DNA of 54,735 bases from Planctomycetota bacterium (GCA_016179685.1 JACPCR010000087.1:64330-119064), one strand, 5' to 3'. Positions 42,291-52,096 are shown, numbered from the stretch's first letter. Notes: generated from the letters alone by a model not told the origin. Program-made: numbers and translations.

Positions 42291-43811
42291 TTACAGCCTT
42301 CCCCAGCGACGCCCGTCCACGACTAGCAGCTCATCCGCCCGAGCGGGTCCCGCGGACCCGGCCACGTAGTTCGGGAAATCGTCCGGGGTCGAGTGCGTCC
42401 AGCCCTCGAGGATCGGCGTGACGAAGGACCACGCGGCCTCCACCTCGTCGCGCCGCATAAAAAGCGTCGCATCCCCCAGCATCACATCGAGGAGCAGCCG
42501 CTCGTACGCCTCCGGCGTGCCCGCGGGGAAGACCGAGTGATATCCGAAATCGAGCTTGACGGTGCTGACCTCGGCCCGGGGGCCGGGCCGCTTCGAGCCG
42601 ATTTGCAGCGAAACGCCCTCGTTCGGCTGGAGACGGATGCTCAGGACATTGGGATCGAGCGGCCGGGCCGGATTCCGGTTGAACAGGATCGGCGGCAGCT
42701 TCCGGAACTGGATGGCAATCTCGGCGGTCCGGCGGGCGAGGCGTTTCCCCGTCCTCAGGTAGAAGGGCACGCCGGACCAACGCCAGTTGTCCAGATACAC
42801 CTTCATGGCGACGAAGGTCTCGGTCACCGACTCCCGAGCGACCTTCTCTTCCTCGCGGTAGGCCTTCACGGGTTGTCCATCGACCAGGCCGGCGGCGTAC
42901 TGGCCGCGGACGACCTGCCGGTCCAGCTCCTCCGGCCGGATGGGCCGGATGGACTCGAGCGCCTGCAATTTCTCGTCACGGATGGCGTCTGCGCCCAGAT
43001 TGTGCGGGGGCTCCATCGCCACCAGGCAGAGGAGCTGGAAGAGGTGGTTCTGCACCATGTCCCGCAGGGCCCCGGCCTCTTCGTAGTAGCCGCCCCGGCT
43101 GCCCGCGCCGTCCGTCTCCGCCACGGTGATCTGCACGTGGTCGATGTGATGATGATTCCAGAGCGGCTCGAAGATGCCATTTCCGAACCGCAGGACGAGG
43201 ATGTTCTGGACCGTTTCCTTGCCGAGGTAGTGATCGATGCGGAAGGTCTGGGATTCCTCACAGCCGGCGGAGAGAGCGTCATTGAGCGCCCGGGCCGAGG
43301 ACAAGTCATGCCCGATAGGCTTCTCCACGACCAGCCTCGACCAGGGTTTTGCGTCCATGCGGGAACAGGCGAGGCCCGATTGCTCGAGTCCTTGGCCGAT
43401 CTCCCGATAGGCGCTGGGCGGCGTGGCCAGGTAGTAGACCCAGTTGCCCGCGCCGGCGTGAACGCGGTCCAGATTCGTCTGGACTTCCCGGAGGCGGCGG
43501 AACGATTCCGCGTCCCCGTAGCCTCCTTGCTGGTAATGGAGCATCTGCTCGAATTCCGGCCACCGTTGCGGGTCCGCCGGCCGGCGTCTCGAGAACTCGT
43601 CCACGGCGCCGCGGGCCAGTACGCGGAACTCCTCCCGCGAGAAGGCGCTGCGGGCGAAGCCGACGATGCCGAAGGCCGGTGGTAACAGGCCGTCCAGGAA
43701 CAGGTTGTACAGCGCAGGCAGCAGTTTCCGGCGTGTCAGGTCGCCGCTGGCCCCGAAGATCACCAGGCCGCATCGATCCGGCGTCCCGTCCGACAGTTCT
43801 TTTTCCGGCAT
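42291..43811 (-). CDS. zwf: Glucose-6-phosphate 1-dehydrogenase
   Basis: 506 aa, standard length. GASGDLTRRKL (20-30) is the NADP-binding loop (normally GASGDLAKRKL), VVEKPIGHDL and the active-site RIDHYLGKE (191-199) are intact, and the remaining landmarks (HVQITVAETDG, GYYEEAGALRDMVQNHL) match. It starts the oxidative pentose phosphate route. The ATG follows AAGGAGGG; a long hairpin sits immediately upstream of that site (43828-43867). Other pentose phosphate genes are not in the window. Confidence 0.95.
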   Translation of the reverse strand: MPEKELSDGTPDRCGLVIFGASGDLTRRKLLPALYNLFLDGLLPPAFGIVGFARSAFSREEFRVLARGAVDEFSRRRPADPQRWPEFEQMLHYQQGGYGDAESFRRLREVQTNLDRVHAGAGNWVYYLATPPSAYREIGQGLEQSGLACSRMDAKPWSRLVVEKPIGHDLSSARALNDALSAGCEESQTFRIDHYLGKETVQNILVLRFGNGIFEPLWNHHHIDHVQITVAETDGAGSRGGYYEEAGALRDMVQNHLFQLLCLVAMEPPHNLGADAIRDEKLQALESIRPIRPEELDRQVVRGQYAAGLVDGQPVKAYREEEKVARESVTETFVAMKVYLDNWRWSGVPFYLRTGKRLARRTAEIAIQFRKLPPILFNRNPARPLDPNVLSIRLQPNEGVSLQIGSKRPGPRAEVSTVKLDFGYHSVFPAGTPEAYERLLLDVMLGDATLFMRRDEVEAAWSFVTPILEGWTHSTPDDFPNYVAGSAGPARADELLVVDGRRWGRL

Positions 43812-43827
43812 GACCGAGCCCTCCTTT

Positions 43828-43867
43828 AATCCGGATTTTTCATCCCGGCGGGATGAAAATCCGGATT
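43828..43867. repeat. Hairpin just upstream of the zwf ribosome binding site
   Basis: AATCCGGATTTTTCATCCC pairs with GGGATGAAAATCCGGATT over about 18 bp with one bulged T and an almost closed loop. Its 3' edge (minus strand) is only 2-5 nt from the AAGGAGGG of zwf. It could be a terminator of the preceding gene or a translational control element. Confidence 0.7.
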
Positions 43868-43881
43868 GAATTCTACCTGCG

Positions 43882-43935
43882 CAGGTGTCAGGTGCCGGGA
43901 AATACCTCAACCTGAAACCCGACGTCTGACACCTG
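43882..43935. repeat. CAGGTGTCAG inverted repeat
   Basis: CAGGTGTCAG (43882-43891) and CTGACACCTG (43926-43935) are exact reverse complements with a 34-nt loop, at the end of the heparinase-like gene (stop at 43949). Contains the GGTGTCA word found tandemly at 5353-5373. Confidence 0.65.
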
Positions 43936-43948
43936 AACGCACCACGTC

Positions 43949-46177
43949 TCACCTTTCGTCCGTCTGGCCCATGATGACCAGGGAAAACTCTGTGCCGATG
44001 GCTTCGATTTCCCAGGAGAGCAGAGCCGAGTCTTTCACATAACTAAAGGGCACGCTCCGGCCGCCGACCAGGACCCTTGCCGGGCGCCAAGGCACAAAGG
44101 CGCTGACCTCCACGCGGCCGGCCTTGTTCACCTCCCTGAAGATGGACGCGGCCAGACCGTCACAGGTCAGGATCGGCATCTCGGCCAGTTCACCCCAGAC
44201 ATGGATTTTGCCTTCCAAGCGATTGCGGTCGCATCCCCCTAACGACAGGTCCGCTGCCGAAGGGCTCTCGAAAAGCGTGCGGCCGGCGAAATCGGCCCGT
44301 GTCGTTCCGATGAGCGCCAACCGCCTCAATCGACTTCCTTGCGAACCGACGCAGGCGGCCGCGCCGTTCAGCCGCAGGTCTCCGGGCTGCTCATCCGAAC
44401 TGCTTGAACCCCACTGAACATGGGTTGTCTCCTCGCCGGACCAAAGCCGGAGGGTGCTTCCCGCGGGGTTCATGGCCTCCGCCCGGCACGCCTCCTCTCC
44501 GCCGGCCAAAGTTTCCAGGAGCACGACGAAGGAGGTTTCCGTGCCCGCGGGCACGGCCGTGAGATAGGCCAGCTCCTCGGGCGGGCCCGCATAGGCATCC
44601 ACACCCGAGGCCGGACCGAGATTCTTGTCCAGCGCCACCCGCGGGCTGAGAAACCTCGCGCTCAGGCGGACGCCTTCCCGCGTGGTCCAGACGCCCTGCT
44701 GCTCACCGATGACCAGATCACCCCGGCCGTGGAGCAGCCAGGTGCACCTTGTCGCACCCGTGATACGATCGAGAAAGATAAATCGATCTTTCAACTTATC
44801 ATAGAGGACCTGTCGGAGATAGCCCGTCCCCATCCCGCCGTCGCGCTGCATGAGGGCACGGCGGCAATCCACCGCGGCGTAGTCCGCCACCGCCGAGGAG
44901 AAGAACCGGACGATTCGGCCTCCGAGCGGGAACTGGTCCCTTCCGTCGATGAGCACGACGTTGTGCGACTCGGTCCGCCGAAACCAGTCCATGCGGTCCT
45001 CGTAGCTCCCGCATCCGGTATCGACGGCCAAAGGCACCCCGCGGCCGACCAGCTCGAAGGTCGATCGGTCCAGGTGGTCGTGCCATCCGCCCCAGGGCCC
45101 GGCCTTCAAGACGAGATGCGTGCTCCGCCGGTCCCAGCCATTGCGCATCGAGACCCATCCCACATGAGGAAACGCCATGGAGTCCACCCCGTCCGGCGGC
45201 CCGCTCGCCTCGCCTTCCGGGTAATGGAGAAGCACGTAAGGGAAACACTCGTAATAGACCGGGAAGTCAGCCCGCACCCGCTGATAGGCCCAGAGAAACA
45301 TGGGATCACCGTATTCCGAGGCGGCCTTGAGCAGCAGCGTGTCTTGCGCATTGCGCTTGTGGAGGTTGGTTCGCTCGCTGTCGTTGAACCCGGGAACGCG
45401 TCCATCCGGGGCCAGGGTATAGACCAGAAACTCGAACATTTTCCGCAAGCCGGGTTGAGCGAAGAGGTCGGTGCGGCCGAACTCCCGCAGGACATCGGCG
45501 AGCTGGGTCATGTTCCACAGGGCATAGAGATGGTAGTTGAGAGAGCCTTCACAGAGGCCACCGTCGCCGGCCCGCCGGCCCAGCCATTCCGCCGCCGACA
45601 TTTCGGCCTGCGCGAGCCAAGCGGCTGATCGAGGATGATCGTGCAGGCAGGATGCCCCGATGCCGAGGGCGGCCAAAATCTGGGCATCCCAGTTCTCTCC
45701 ACGATTCAAATGGAGCGTGCCGAAGGGTGGAGGATTGAAATACTGGAACATCGCCTCCGTCATTTCGGCTATCCGCGTGCGCGCACGGGTCGCCGGGCCT
45801 TCCTCCACGCCGGGCCAGTCCTCCAGCCAGGAAAGGGCCGTCGCCAGTTCGATCGTCCGCCCGCCCATGGACAACATGCCGGTCGGAACTCCCTGAAGCG
45901 GGCCGACCAGGTTGCCCCAGGCGGCCCGCGCATACCGGTCGTCCTGCGTCATCTTCCAGCCGAGCGCCATGCGCAGGGTCGCGCCGGCCCGTCCTTCGGT
46001 TACGGACATCGTCTGGCCCGGGGCATGGTGACTGAGTTCCTCAGCCAGGCCGAGCAGAACGCGTTCACGCCAGTAGTCCCGGAGGAAAGCACAGAGCTTC
46101 AGCCGTTCCAATACCCTCTGACGCCACTCGGCAGAGAGCCGGAGGAACGGTCTGCTTTTTTGAAATCCATCGGGCAT
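43949..46177 (-). CDS. Heparinase II/III-like polysaccharide lyase family protein
   Basis: 742 aa. The N-terminal half is an alpha/alpha toroid (NPPPFGTLHLNRGENWDAQ, GGLCEGSLNYHLYALWNMTQ). The second half has the family signature GGWHDHLDRSTFELV then PLAVDTGCGSYEDRMDWFRRTESHNVVLIDG, with the His and Tyr/Asp positions expected in heparinase II/III. A beta-sandwich follows. There is no signal peptide, unusual for this family unless the start is mis-set; GGGAGGATGATTTC precedes the ATG. It degrades uronic-acid-containing glycans in known members; the substrate here is unknown. The M16 peptidase gene ends 34 bp upstream. Confidence 0.85.
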   Translation of the reverse strand: MPDGFQKSRPFLRLSAEWRQRVLERLKLCAFLRDYWRERVLLGLAEELSHHAPGQTMSVTEGRAGATLRMALGWKMTQDDRYARAAWGNLVGPLQGVPTGMLSMGGRTIELATALSWLEDWPGVEEGPATRARTRIAEMTEAMFQYFNPPPFGTLHLNRGENWDAQILAALGIGASCLHDHPRSAAWLAQAEMSAAEWLGRRAGDGGLCEGSLNYHLYALWNMTQLADVLREFGRTDLFAQPGLRKMFEFLVYTLAPDGRVPGFNDSERTNLHKRNAQDTLLLKAASEYGDPMFLWAYQRVRADFPVYYECFPYVLLHYPEGEASGPPDGVDSMAFPHVGWVSMRNGWDRRSTHLVLKAGPWGGWHDHLDRSTFELVGRGVPLAVDTGCGSYEDRMDWFRRTESHNVVLIDGRDQFPLGGRIVRFFSSAVADYAAVDCRRALMQRDGGMGTGYLRQVLYDKLKDRFIFLDRITGATRCTWLLHGRGDLVIGEQQGVWTTREGVRLSARFLSPRVALDKNLGPASGVDAYAGPPEELAYLTAVPAGTETSFVVLLETLAGGEEACRAEAMNPAGSTLRLWSGEETTHVQWGSSSSDEQPGDLRLNGAAACVGSQGSRLRRLALIGTTRADFAGRTLFESPSAADLSLGGCDRNRLEGKIHVWGELAEMPILTCDGLAASIFREVNKAGRVEVSAFVPWRPARVLVGGRSVPFSYVKDSALLSWEIEAIGTEFSLVIMGQTDER

Positions 46178-46211
46178 GAAATCATCCTCCCGGCAAGAGC
46201 GCGGAACGTCC

Positions 46212-48857
46212 TCATTTTCGGCCGCGGAAAGCTGCCCAGAGGGCCCGGAACGGCCGTTCGAGGGGCCACGTGCGGCGCAGGGTCAGGAGCACGCGCCGGT
46301 CGGGGGCGAGATAGGTCGCGGCGGCCCGGCGGACTCGTTCGGGGGTGACATCCTCGATGAGGCGAGGATAGAGGACGTCGTAGCCGTGGCCGAGACCGGA
46401 TGACTCGAAGCTTCCCAGGAGGTCGGCCCAGGCGCTGGCCCCCTGGTGGGCCAGCTCGTGGCTTCCGACGAGGTAGCGCCGAGCGTGCCGGACCTCTTCA
46501 TCGGAGCAGGCCCGGGCGCGCAGGTCCTCGACCTGCTCGATGAGAATTCGCGTGACTTCCCGGAGCTGCCAGCGGCCCGTGGCGGCGGAAACAGCGAGAA
46601 CACCGGCCTCGGCCGCTCCAAGGCTCTCCGCTCCAGCGGAATAGACCAGGCCCCGGCGGTCCCGAAGCTCCTGCCAGAGGCGGGAAGAATAGGGTCCGCC
46701 CAGGATGGCCGTGAGGACATGGATCGCCGGGAAATCCGGGTGCGTGATGGGGGGAAGGCGAAAACTGAGATAGACGGCACAGGTGGTCCAGTCCATCCGG
46801 AGAGAAAGGGTCCGGGGGCCTCCAACAGGCGGCAGGGGAATCGAATCGGAGCTGCTCGCCGGACCGGCAGGGAGGCCAGCCAGAACGCCAGCCAGGTGCG
46901 AAGCTGCCTGTTGCCCGTCGAAGTCCCCGACGGCAACCACCACGAGGTTGTGACCTCGATAGTGGCGGGTGTAGAAGGCCTGGATATCCTCCACGGTGAT
47001 TGCAGAGAGAGACTCTTCGGTCCCTTCCGGGTCGAGGCCGTAGGGATGCTCCTCGAAGAGGGCATGGGCCAGAAGCCGATGGACTTCCACCTCGGCCCGG
47101 TCCTGGTCGGATTGGATTTCGGCGATGCTCTCGGCTCTCAGCTTCTCCAAGTCGGCCGGATCGAGGTACGGGTCGAGGAGGACCTCGCCGAGAAGCTGGA
47201 CGAGCGCGAGAAAGTCCCGGCTCAGGCCATAAAGGTCGATCCGGGTGTGGTCCAGAGAGGACGATCCGTTAAGCTCAGCGCCGAGGGATTCGATGTGGTA
47301 GGAGAGCGCGTCGGGTGTGAAGCGTCGTGTACGGCGCAGCAGGACGGCCTGGGTGAGTGCGGCCACGCCCGTCTTGCCGGGCGGATCGTCCCGGCCGCCG
47401 GCCTTGAGGAAGGCAGCGAGAGCCACTACAGGGAGGGTGTGGTCTTCTCTGAGGAGCAGGGTGACACCCGTGTGAAGCCGGACCTTACGCGTCGGGCCCT
47501 CCTCGACGAGGCTGAAGGGACCCTCGGGAGGAGCGGGCGCAGCCGTCTTGCCCGGGGCCTCGGCGCGGGCGGGCGGGCGATCGGGCACAGGTGCGCCGCC
47601 GGATGCCGTGGACGGCACCCGGGGCCCGCAGAACAGCTCGAGGCAGAGATCGTCCCGGAGGCAACGCCGCGCGAGACCCAGGAGGCCCTCGGGAGTCAGG
47701 GCCCGGACGTTTCCGAGGAATTCCTCTTCATAATCCGGGTGGGCCATGCAGGCGAGGGTGCCGAGCGTGAAAGACTGGCCGGAAGCGGTCTCATTCTTGA
47801 AAACGGAGGCGGCTTCGAGTTTCTGGCGAGCGACGGCCAGCTCCTCGGAGGTGACGGGCTCGGCCCGGAGGCGCTGAATCTGTTCCTGGACGGCCAGGCG
47901 TACGCTGTCTTCGAGGCCGGGCTGAAGGGTGGTGCTGACGCCGAAGAATCCGGCGAGCTTGAAGGCGAATGCCTGGGCACCGGTGGTGTGAGCGAGGCTG
48001 CGGCGTTCCTGCAGCTCGCGGTAGGTGCGGGAGACGCGCCCGCCTCCAAGGATGATGCCCAGGGCGCAGAGGCCCGGGAAATCCGCGTGCCCCATGGGAA
48101 CGGTCGGGAACAGGAAATCCAGGTAGGAGAGCATGAGGGGCCGGTAAAGGGCGAACCGGCCCGGTTCGGGCGGCGCCGGCGGGTCCGAGAAGGAGGGAGG
48201 AGGCGAGGAAAGCGGACGGATGGGCCGCAGGCATTCAGCCAGGCGCGACTGAAGCCGATCGGGCTCGAAGTCGCCTACGGCGGCGACGATCAGGGCCTGC
48301 CGGCCGTACCGAGCCCGGAAGAAGGCCTCGAGGGAAGCCCTTCCGAGTTTCCGCACCGTGCGGCGGAAGCCGTGGACAGGCCTCCCGTACGGGTGGTCGC
48401 GGAAGAGACGATAGTGGCTGGCAGCCTGCACGCTCTGGAAGGGGTTGGCCTCGTAGAGGTCGATCTCCTGCAAGATGATACGGCGCTCGGTCTCCACGTC
48501 GCCGGGGCGGAAGCCTGGGCAGGCGAAGATTTCGGACTGCACTTCGAGGGCGAGGTCGAGGTCGCGGGACGCTACGGTGACGGTGCAGCAGGTGAAATCG
48601 TGCGTGGTGTAACCGTTAATTTCACCCCCGACCTGCTGGAGGCGTTTGGCAGGGTCCGTGGCCCGGCCGCCCTCCCGCGTTCGGAAGAGGAGATGCTCGA
48701 TGAAATGCGCCAGCCCGGCCTGCTCCGGCGGCTCCTCCTTCGCCCCTACCTGCGCAAGAAAGTCGATGGACACGACGGGGGCGCTGTGCGATGGCTTGAG
48801 CAGGAGGGTGACGCCGTCCAGATTGGCCTTGATGGGAGTCGATGGGTGGACCAGCAT
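46212..48857 (-). CDS. Two-domain M16 (pitrilysin-type) zinc peptidase
   Basis: 881 aa, two M16 halves fused in one chain. The N-terminal half has the inverted zinc motif HFIEH (H51, E54, H55) and a downstream Glu region, in the order AGLAHFIEHLLFRT; the C-terminal half reads GVAALTQAVLL where the zinc motif should be, so it is the inactive half that shapes the chamber. This is the arrangement seen in bacterial M16 peptidases of about 880-950 aa. The start follows AAGGTGTCCC only loosely. The domains are linked by a Pro/Ala-rich region (about 425-450). It may degrade small peptides; location cytosolic or periplasmic is not clear, no signal peptide. Confidence 0.9.
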   Translation of the reverse strand: MLVHPSTPIKANLDGVTLLLKPSHSAPVVSIDFLAQVGAKEEPPEQAGLAHFIEHLLFRTREGGRATDPAKRLQQVGGEINGYTTHDFTCCTVTVASRDLDLALEVQSEIFACPGFRPGDVETERRIILQEIDLYEANPFQSVQAASHYRLFRDHPYGRPVHGFRRTVRKLGRASLEAFFRARYGRQALIVAAVGDFEPDRLQSRLAECLRPIRPLSSPPPSFSDPPAPPEPGRFALYRPLMLSYLDFLFPTVPMGHADFPGLCALGIILGGGRVSRTYRELQERRSLAHTTGAQAFAFKLAGFFGVSTTLQPGLEDSVRLAVQEQIQRLRAEPVTSEELAVARQKLEAASVFKNETASGQSFTLGTLACMAHPDYEEEFLGNVRALTPEGLLGLARRCLRDDLCLELFCGPRVPSTASGGAPVPDRPPARAEAPGKTAAPAPPEGPFSLVEEGPTRKVRLHTGVTLLLREDHTLPVVALAAFLKAGGRDDPPGKTGVAALTQAVLLRRTRRFTPDALSYHIESLGAELNGSSSLDHTRIDLYGLSRDFLALVQLLGEVLLDPYLDPADLEKLRAESIAEIQSDQDRAEVEVHRLLAHALFEEHPYGLDPEGTEESLSAITVEDIQAFYTRHYRGHNLVVVAVGDFDGQQAASHLAGVLAGLPAGPASSSDSIPLPPVGGPRTLSLRMDWTTCAVYLSFRLPPITHPDFPAIHVLTAILGGPYSSRLWQELRDRRGLVYSAGAESLGAAEAGVLAVSAATGRWQLREVTRILIEQVEDLRARACSDEEVRHARRYLVGSHELAHQGASAWADLLGSFESSGLGHGYDVLYPRLIEDVTPERVRRAAATYLAPDRRVLLTLRRTWPLERPFRALWAAFRGRK

Positions 48858-48860
48858 GAA

Positions 48861-48890
48861 GGTGTCCCGCCAGAGGCGGGTCGGGTGTCA
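48861..48890 (+). repeat. Family B repeat, internally deleted copy
   Basis: GGTGTCCCGCCAGA and GGCGGGTCGGGTGTCA are joined directly; the 15-nt centre present at 25032-25046 is absent. Confidence 0.85.
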
Positions 48891-48948
48891 TTGTTAACTG
48901 TATGTAAACAAAGGAGTTACCGGATTGTTTCTCAGGAGCATGAGTTAT

Positions 48949-49068
48949 GAAGCTTGCGGACTCGCTTCGTTGTGACAGAGAGAAACAAAATCGGTGTGAA
49001 CCACGGAGAGCACGGAGAGAACCAACAAAGGTATTTATCAGAATCCCTCCGTGTCCTCCGTGGTTCAC
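48949..49068. repeat. Family E repeat followed by a CCACGGAG inverted repeat
   Basis: GAAGCTTGCGGACTCGCTT at 48949 opens a second copy of family E (compare 36366). GTGAACCACGGAG (48996-49008) and CTCCGTGGTTCAC (49056-49068) are exact reverse complements, with a nested CACGGAG/CTCCGTG pair. A single GAACCACGGAGGACAC is found at 39336-39353 as well. Confidence 0.75.
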
Positions 49069-49369
49069 CTTGAGTTTGTCTCCTCGCTATGATGAAAGTC
49101 CCTGCGCCTTGGTGGCTGATGAACAGTCTCCGTTTGGGGCATTCCAAGCCTATACTTGGAAAGAGGGACAAAATGTAAGTGTTTGCGTAGAGGGCTCTTA
49201 TCCGTTTGCTTCTCAGGAGGCGCGCACCCCGGAGCGGCATGCCCAAGGGGCGTTCCGGCGTCCCAGGGAGAATCTGCCAAACTCCAGTGCGGGCTTCGCC
49301 CGCCTTAAGGGTTAGAGTCCATCAACCCTCAACCCTCTTCTCCCTGCCCCTGGTCCATATCTCGCTTCG

Positions 49370-50107
49370 CTATCGCTGATCCTGGCCCCCGGTCAGTTGT
49401 TTTTCCAGGGCGTCGGCCTCTCGGGCCAGGCGGGAGATGGACTTCTGGATGTCGCGGGCGGTCACGGTCTCGCGCAGGAACGAATTGACCATGATGAAGA
49501 GTTTCTCACCGCCCATTTCACGGATGGCCACGGCCCCGAAGGGAAGCCGGGCGTTCAACTTGAGGGCCCACTCGTAGAGGGCAGGAGTTGCCGGCCCGCA
49601 CTCGGTATAGATGAGCACGAGCGTGGTCGCCTTGTCGCTGGGCGGCTGGAAGATGCACCGCACCGTCTGGCCGCGCCCTTCCTTGAGCGGGACGCGCACG
49701 GACCAGGTTTCTTTTCCACCCGAGAGGGTCCAGTCGCTGGCCTGAACCACTTCGTTCATCAGTTCAGCGTCATCGGCCGTACGGCCGACGATTTTCGAGG
49801 CCGGGTCGTCCGCCGCGGCGGAGGTGACCCGGGCCTGGGCGCGGTGTTCGATGCTGTGAATCGCCTGCTCGATGAAGTAGCCGATCTGCCGGTCCGCGCG
49901 GTAGGGTTGCAGCTTTCCGATGTCTCCAGCTTGTCCCAGTTCGCCGAGAAGCTTGGCGGCCGCCCAGCGGACACCCTCGGAAGGGTGGCCCAGCGCCTGG
50001 AGGAGAGCGGGAACGGCCGCCGGCCCACTATGGCGAAGGCGGGCCATAGCGGCGGAACGAGTTCGAACCTCTTCGAGTTGTTGGATGAGGGATGTGCAGT
50101 CCGACAT
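49370..50107 (-). CDS. HEAT-repeat protein of unknown function
   Basis: 245 aa from the ATG at 50107. A TTG at 50140, overlapping the previous stop (TTGA), is an alternative that would add 11 residues. Residues 1-70 hold HEAT repeats (AMARLRHSGPAAVPALLQAL, GVRWAAAKLLGELGQAGDI). The C-terminal 120 residues look like an alpha/beta domain (TWSVRVPLKEGRGQTVRCIFQ, TTLVLIYTECGPA, RLPFGAVAIREMGGEKLFIM), reminiscent of YbjN-like or secretion-chaperone folds, but not identified. Last gene of the nfeD-floA cluster. Confidence 0.75.
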   Translation of the reverse strand: MSDCTSLIQQLEEVRTRSAAMARLRHSGPAAVPALLQALGHPSEGVRWAAAKLLGELGQAGDIGKLQPYRADRQIGYFIEQAIHSIEHRAQARVTSAAADDPASKIVGRTADDAELMNEVVQASDWTLSGGKETWSVRVPLKEGRGQTVRCIFQPPSDKATTLVLIYTECGPATPALYEWALKLNARLPFGAVAIREMGGEKLFIMVNSFLRETVTARDIQKSISRLAREADALEKQLTGGQDQR

Positions 50108-50136
50108 GGGTCGAGGGGTCCGGAGAGCGGCCGTTG

Positions 50137-50760
50137 TCAAAACACGTCGCGGTCCGGCCGCGAAGCGATTCGACCGCCCGGCGGGCCGAAGATTTCCAAG
50201 TAGACCATAGCGCGCTGCATGGGAGTCAGACGGTGCGACAGCAGCAGGCCCGGGTCGGCCGTGGCCGGCGACACCACACGGGCGGCCGCCTGGCCGGCGA
50301 GAGGCGCTGGCCGCCGAACGACTTTTTTCTTCGGTGGGCCAGACTTGGGGCCCTGCTTCCCAGACACGGCCTCCCGGCTGCCGGTCACCTCCGCGGCCCC
50401 GGCCTGGCCGGCGGCCGTGGCGGGAGCGGCCTGCGGCCTGGCGATCGCCGGCATCAAGCGCACGGGCTGCTCTGGCCGCCTCACCGGCGGCATGGCCTGG
50501 TAGGGCTGGCTTTCACTGGAAGTCGGCGTCGAAGCGGAGGCCTGAATGGGGGCCGGCGATGCCGCGGGGACGGGAGTCTCCCTTTTCCGGCCCAGATATT
50601 TCTCCAGGTCTTCCGGCCGGATGACGGAGGCCGGGGCAGGATGAGCGGAAGCCATGGGCCGGGCGCCGCCGCTGTGCCCCTGCTGGCTGGCCGACTTCAG
50701 AGCGGCCGAGATGATCCGTGTTATTGCAAAAATGAAGGCGAGAAGAATGAAGAATTTCAT
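50137..50760 (-). CDS. Single-TM protein with a low-complexity cytosolic tail
   Basis: 207 aa from the ATG at 50760. One membrane segment at about residues 1-22 (MKFFILLAFIFAITRIISAAL) is followed by an Ala/Pro/Gln-rich, likely disordered, tail and a short conserved-looking C-terminus (LLLSHRLTPMQRAMVYLEIFGPPGGR). The Prolines and Ala make it unlike its neighbours in composition. The frame is open to 50835, next to floA's stop. Unknown function; it is probably co-transcribed with floA. Confidence 0.7.
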   Translation of the reverse strand: MKFFILLAFIFAITRIISAALKSASQQGHSGGARPMASAHPAPASVIRPEDLEKYLGRKRETPVPAASPAPIQASASTPTSSESQPYQAMPPVRRPEQPVRLMPAIARPQAAPATAAGQAGAAEVTGSREAVSGKQGPKSGPPKKKVVRRPAPLAGQAAARVVSPATADPGLLLSHRLTPMQRAMVYLEIFGPPGGRIASRPDRDVF

Positions 50761-50834
50761 GGGGCTCAGAACCGTGGACCTCAGGAAAATGGAATTGCAC
50801 CTTTTGACCTCGCCGCCTACGAGGGCGCGGGACA

Positions 50835-51857
50835 TCAGGTATTCTCATCTGTCGTCGTCTCCGTGCCGGCCTTACCGATGGCGGACCGCATCTGCGTATC
50901 GGAATCAATATTGCGCAGGCGGTAGTGATCCATGACACCGAGGTTGCCCTCGCGGAGCGCCTGGGCGACGGCTTTGGGGATCTCGGCCTCGGCGAGCACG
51001 ACATGGGAGCGGTTTTCCACGACCTGAGCGCGCATCTCCTGCTCGCGGGCGACGGCCATAGCCCGGCGTTCCTCCGCCTTGGCCTGTGCGACGCGTTTGT
51101 CCGCCTCCGCCTGATCCGCCTGAAGTCCGGCCCCAATGTTCTTTCCTACGTCAATGTCAGCGATATCGATGGAAAGAATTTCGTAAGCCGTCCCGGCATC
51201 CAGGCCCTTGGAAAGCACCGTCTTCGAGATACGATCAGGATTCTCCAGAACGACCTTGTGGCTCTCGGACGAGCCGATGGTGGTCACGATGCCCTCGCCG
51301 ACGCGGGCGATGATGGTCTCCTCGGTCGCCCCGCCAATGATGCGCTCGATTTTCGAGCGCACGGTCACTCGGCATCTCACCTGGAGCTGGATGCCGTCCT
51401 TGGCCACGGCGTCTATGGTGTGGCGACCGAGATTCGGGTTCGGGACGTCGATGACCTTGGGGTTGACGCTGGTGCGGACGGCATCGAGGACGTCTCGACC
51501 AGCGAGGTCGATACTGCAGGCCTTCTGAAACGTGAGGGGGATGGCGGCCTTGTCCGCGGCGATCAAGGATTGAACCACGCGAATGACGTTGCCGCCAGCC
51601 ATGTAGTGCGCCTCGAGGTCCCGTGACCCGATCTCGAGACCGGCCTTCTTTCCAGCGATGCGGGACTGCACGATGACGCTCGGATTCACCTTGCGGAATC
51701 GCATCAGGACGATGTCGATAAAACTCACCGAGGCCCCGGAGACCCGCGCCTGGAACCAAAGCAGGAAGTAGCTCGAGAAGACGAGGAAGAAGATGAGGGC
51801 GCCAATCCCGAAGACGACCGCGATACCGAACAGCCAGGGCCCAGCGGAGGGAGGCAT
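50835..51857 (-). CDS. floA: Flotillin-like protein FloA
   Basis: 340 aa. The ATG at 51857 follows GGAGATTCTCTC; a TTG at 51875 is a less likely start. A hydrophobic N-terminus (about 8-35) is followed by [25 protein letters not shown] and [29 protein letters not shown], both signatures of the FloA family, and a coiled-coil C-terminal part rich in Ala/Glu ([20 protein letters not shown]). FloA organises membrane microdomains. The family is usually next to nfeD genes, as here. Confidence 0.93.
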   Translation of the reverse strand: MPPSAGPWLFGIAVVFGIGALIFFLVFSSYFLLWFQARVSGASVSFIDIVLMRFRKVNPSVIVQSRIAGKKAGLEIGSRDLEAHYMAGGNVIRVVQSLIAADKAAIPLTFQKACSIDLAGRDVLDAVRTSVNPKVIDVPNPNLGRHTIDAVAKDGIQLQVRCRVTVRSKIERIIGGATEETIIARVGEGIVTTIGSSESHKVVLENPDRISKTVLSKGLDAGTAYEILSIDIADIDVGKNIGAGLQADQAEADKRVAQAKAEERRAMAVAREQEMRAQVVENRSHVVLAEAEIPKAVAQALREGNLGVMDHYRLRNIDSDTQMRSAIGKAGTETTTDENT

Positions 51858-52096
51858 GAGAGAATCTCCAAACAATCCAGGTGAAAGAATCCCACTTTTT
51901 TGCGGTGCGTATCCTGATCCTCAGAGCCGCAGGACGCGCCGCGAAACGACTTTTCCCCTATCAGGCACGTCCGCGCCCAAAAACCGAGGCGAGCCGGGCC
52001 TGAACCGGGATGACCCGCAGGGGGCCAGTTCCCCGTTTGTTGCCCATTTCTATTGTAGGAGCGAATTTCTGGAGTTCAATCGAGGCATGTGCTTCG

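Larger units (their letters stand above)
48858..49369. other. Intergenic stretch with several dispersed repeats
   Basis: About 510 bp without a supported gene. It contains a truncated family B repeat (48861-48890), a family E repeat (48949-48989) and a 13-bp inverted repeat around CCACGGAG (48996-49068). The remainder shows nothing clear. Confidence 0.6.

Noticed and set aside
46446..48950. 834-codon plus-strand ORF antisense to the M16 peptidase
   Set aside because: It mirrors the M16 reading frame on the other strand; the minus strand has the intact HxxEH family motifs. Long antisense ORFs are expected at this GC content.
49300..49330. tRNA-like TTAGAGTCC box near 49311
   Set aside because: No acceptor or anticodon stem can be formed around it.
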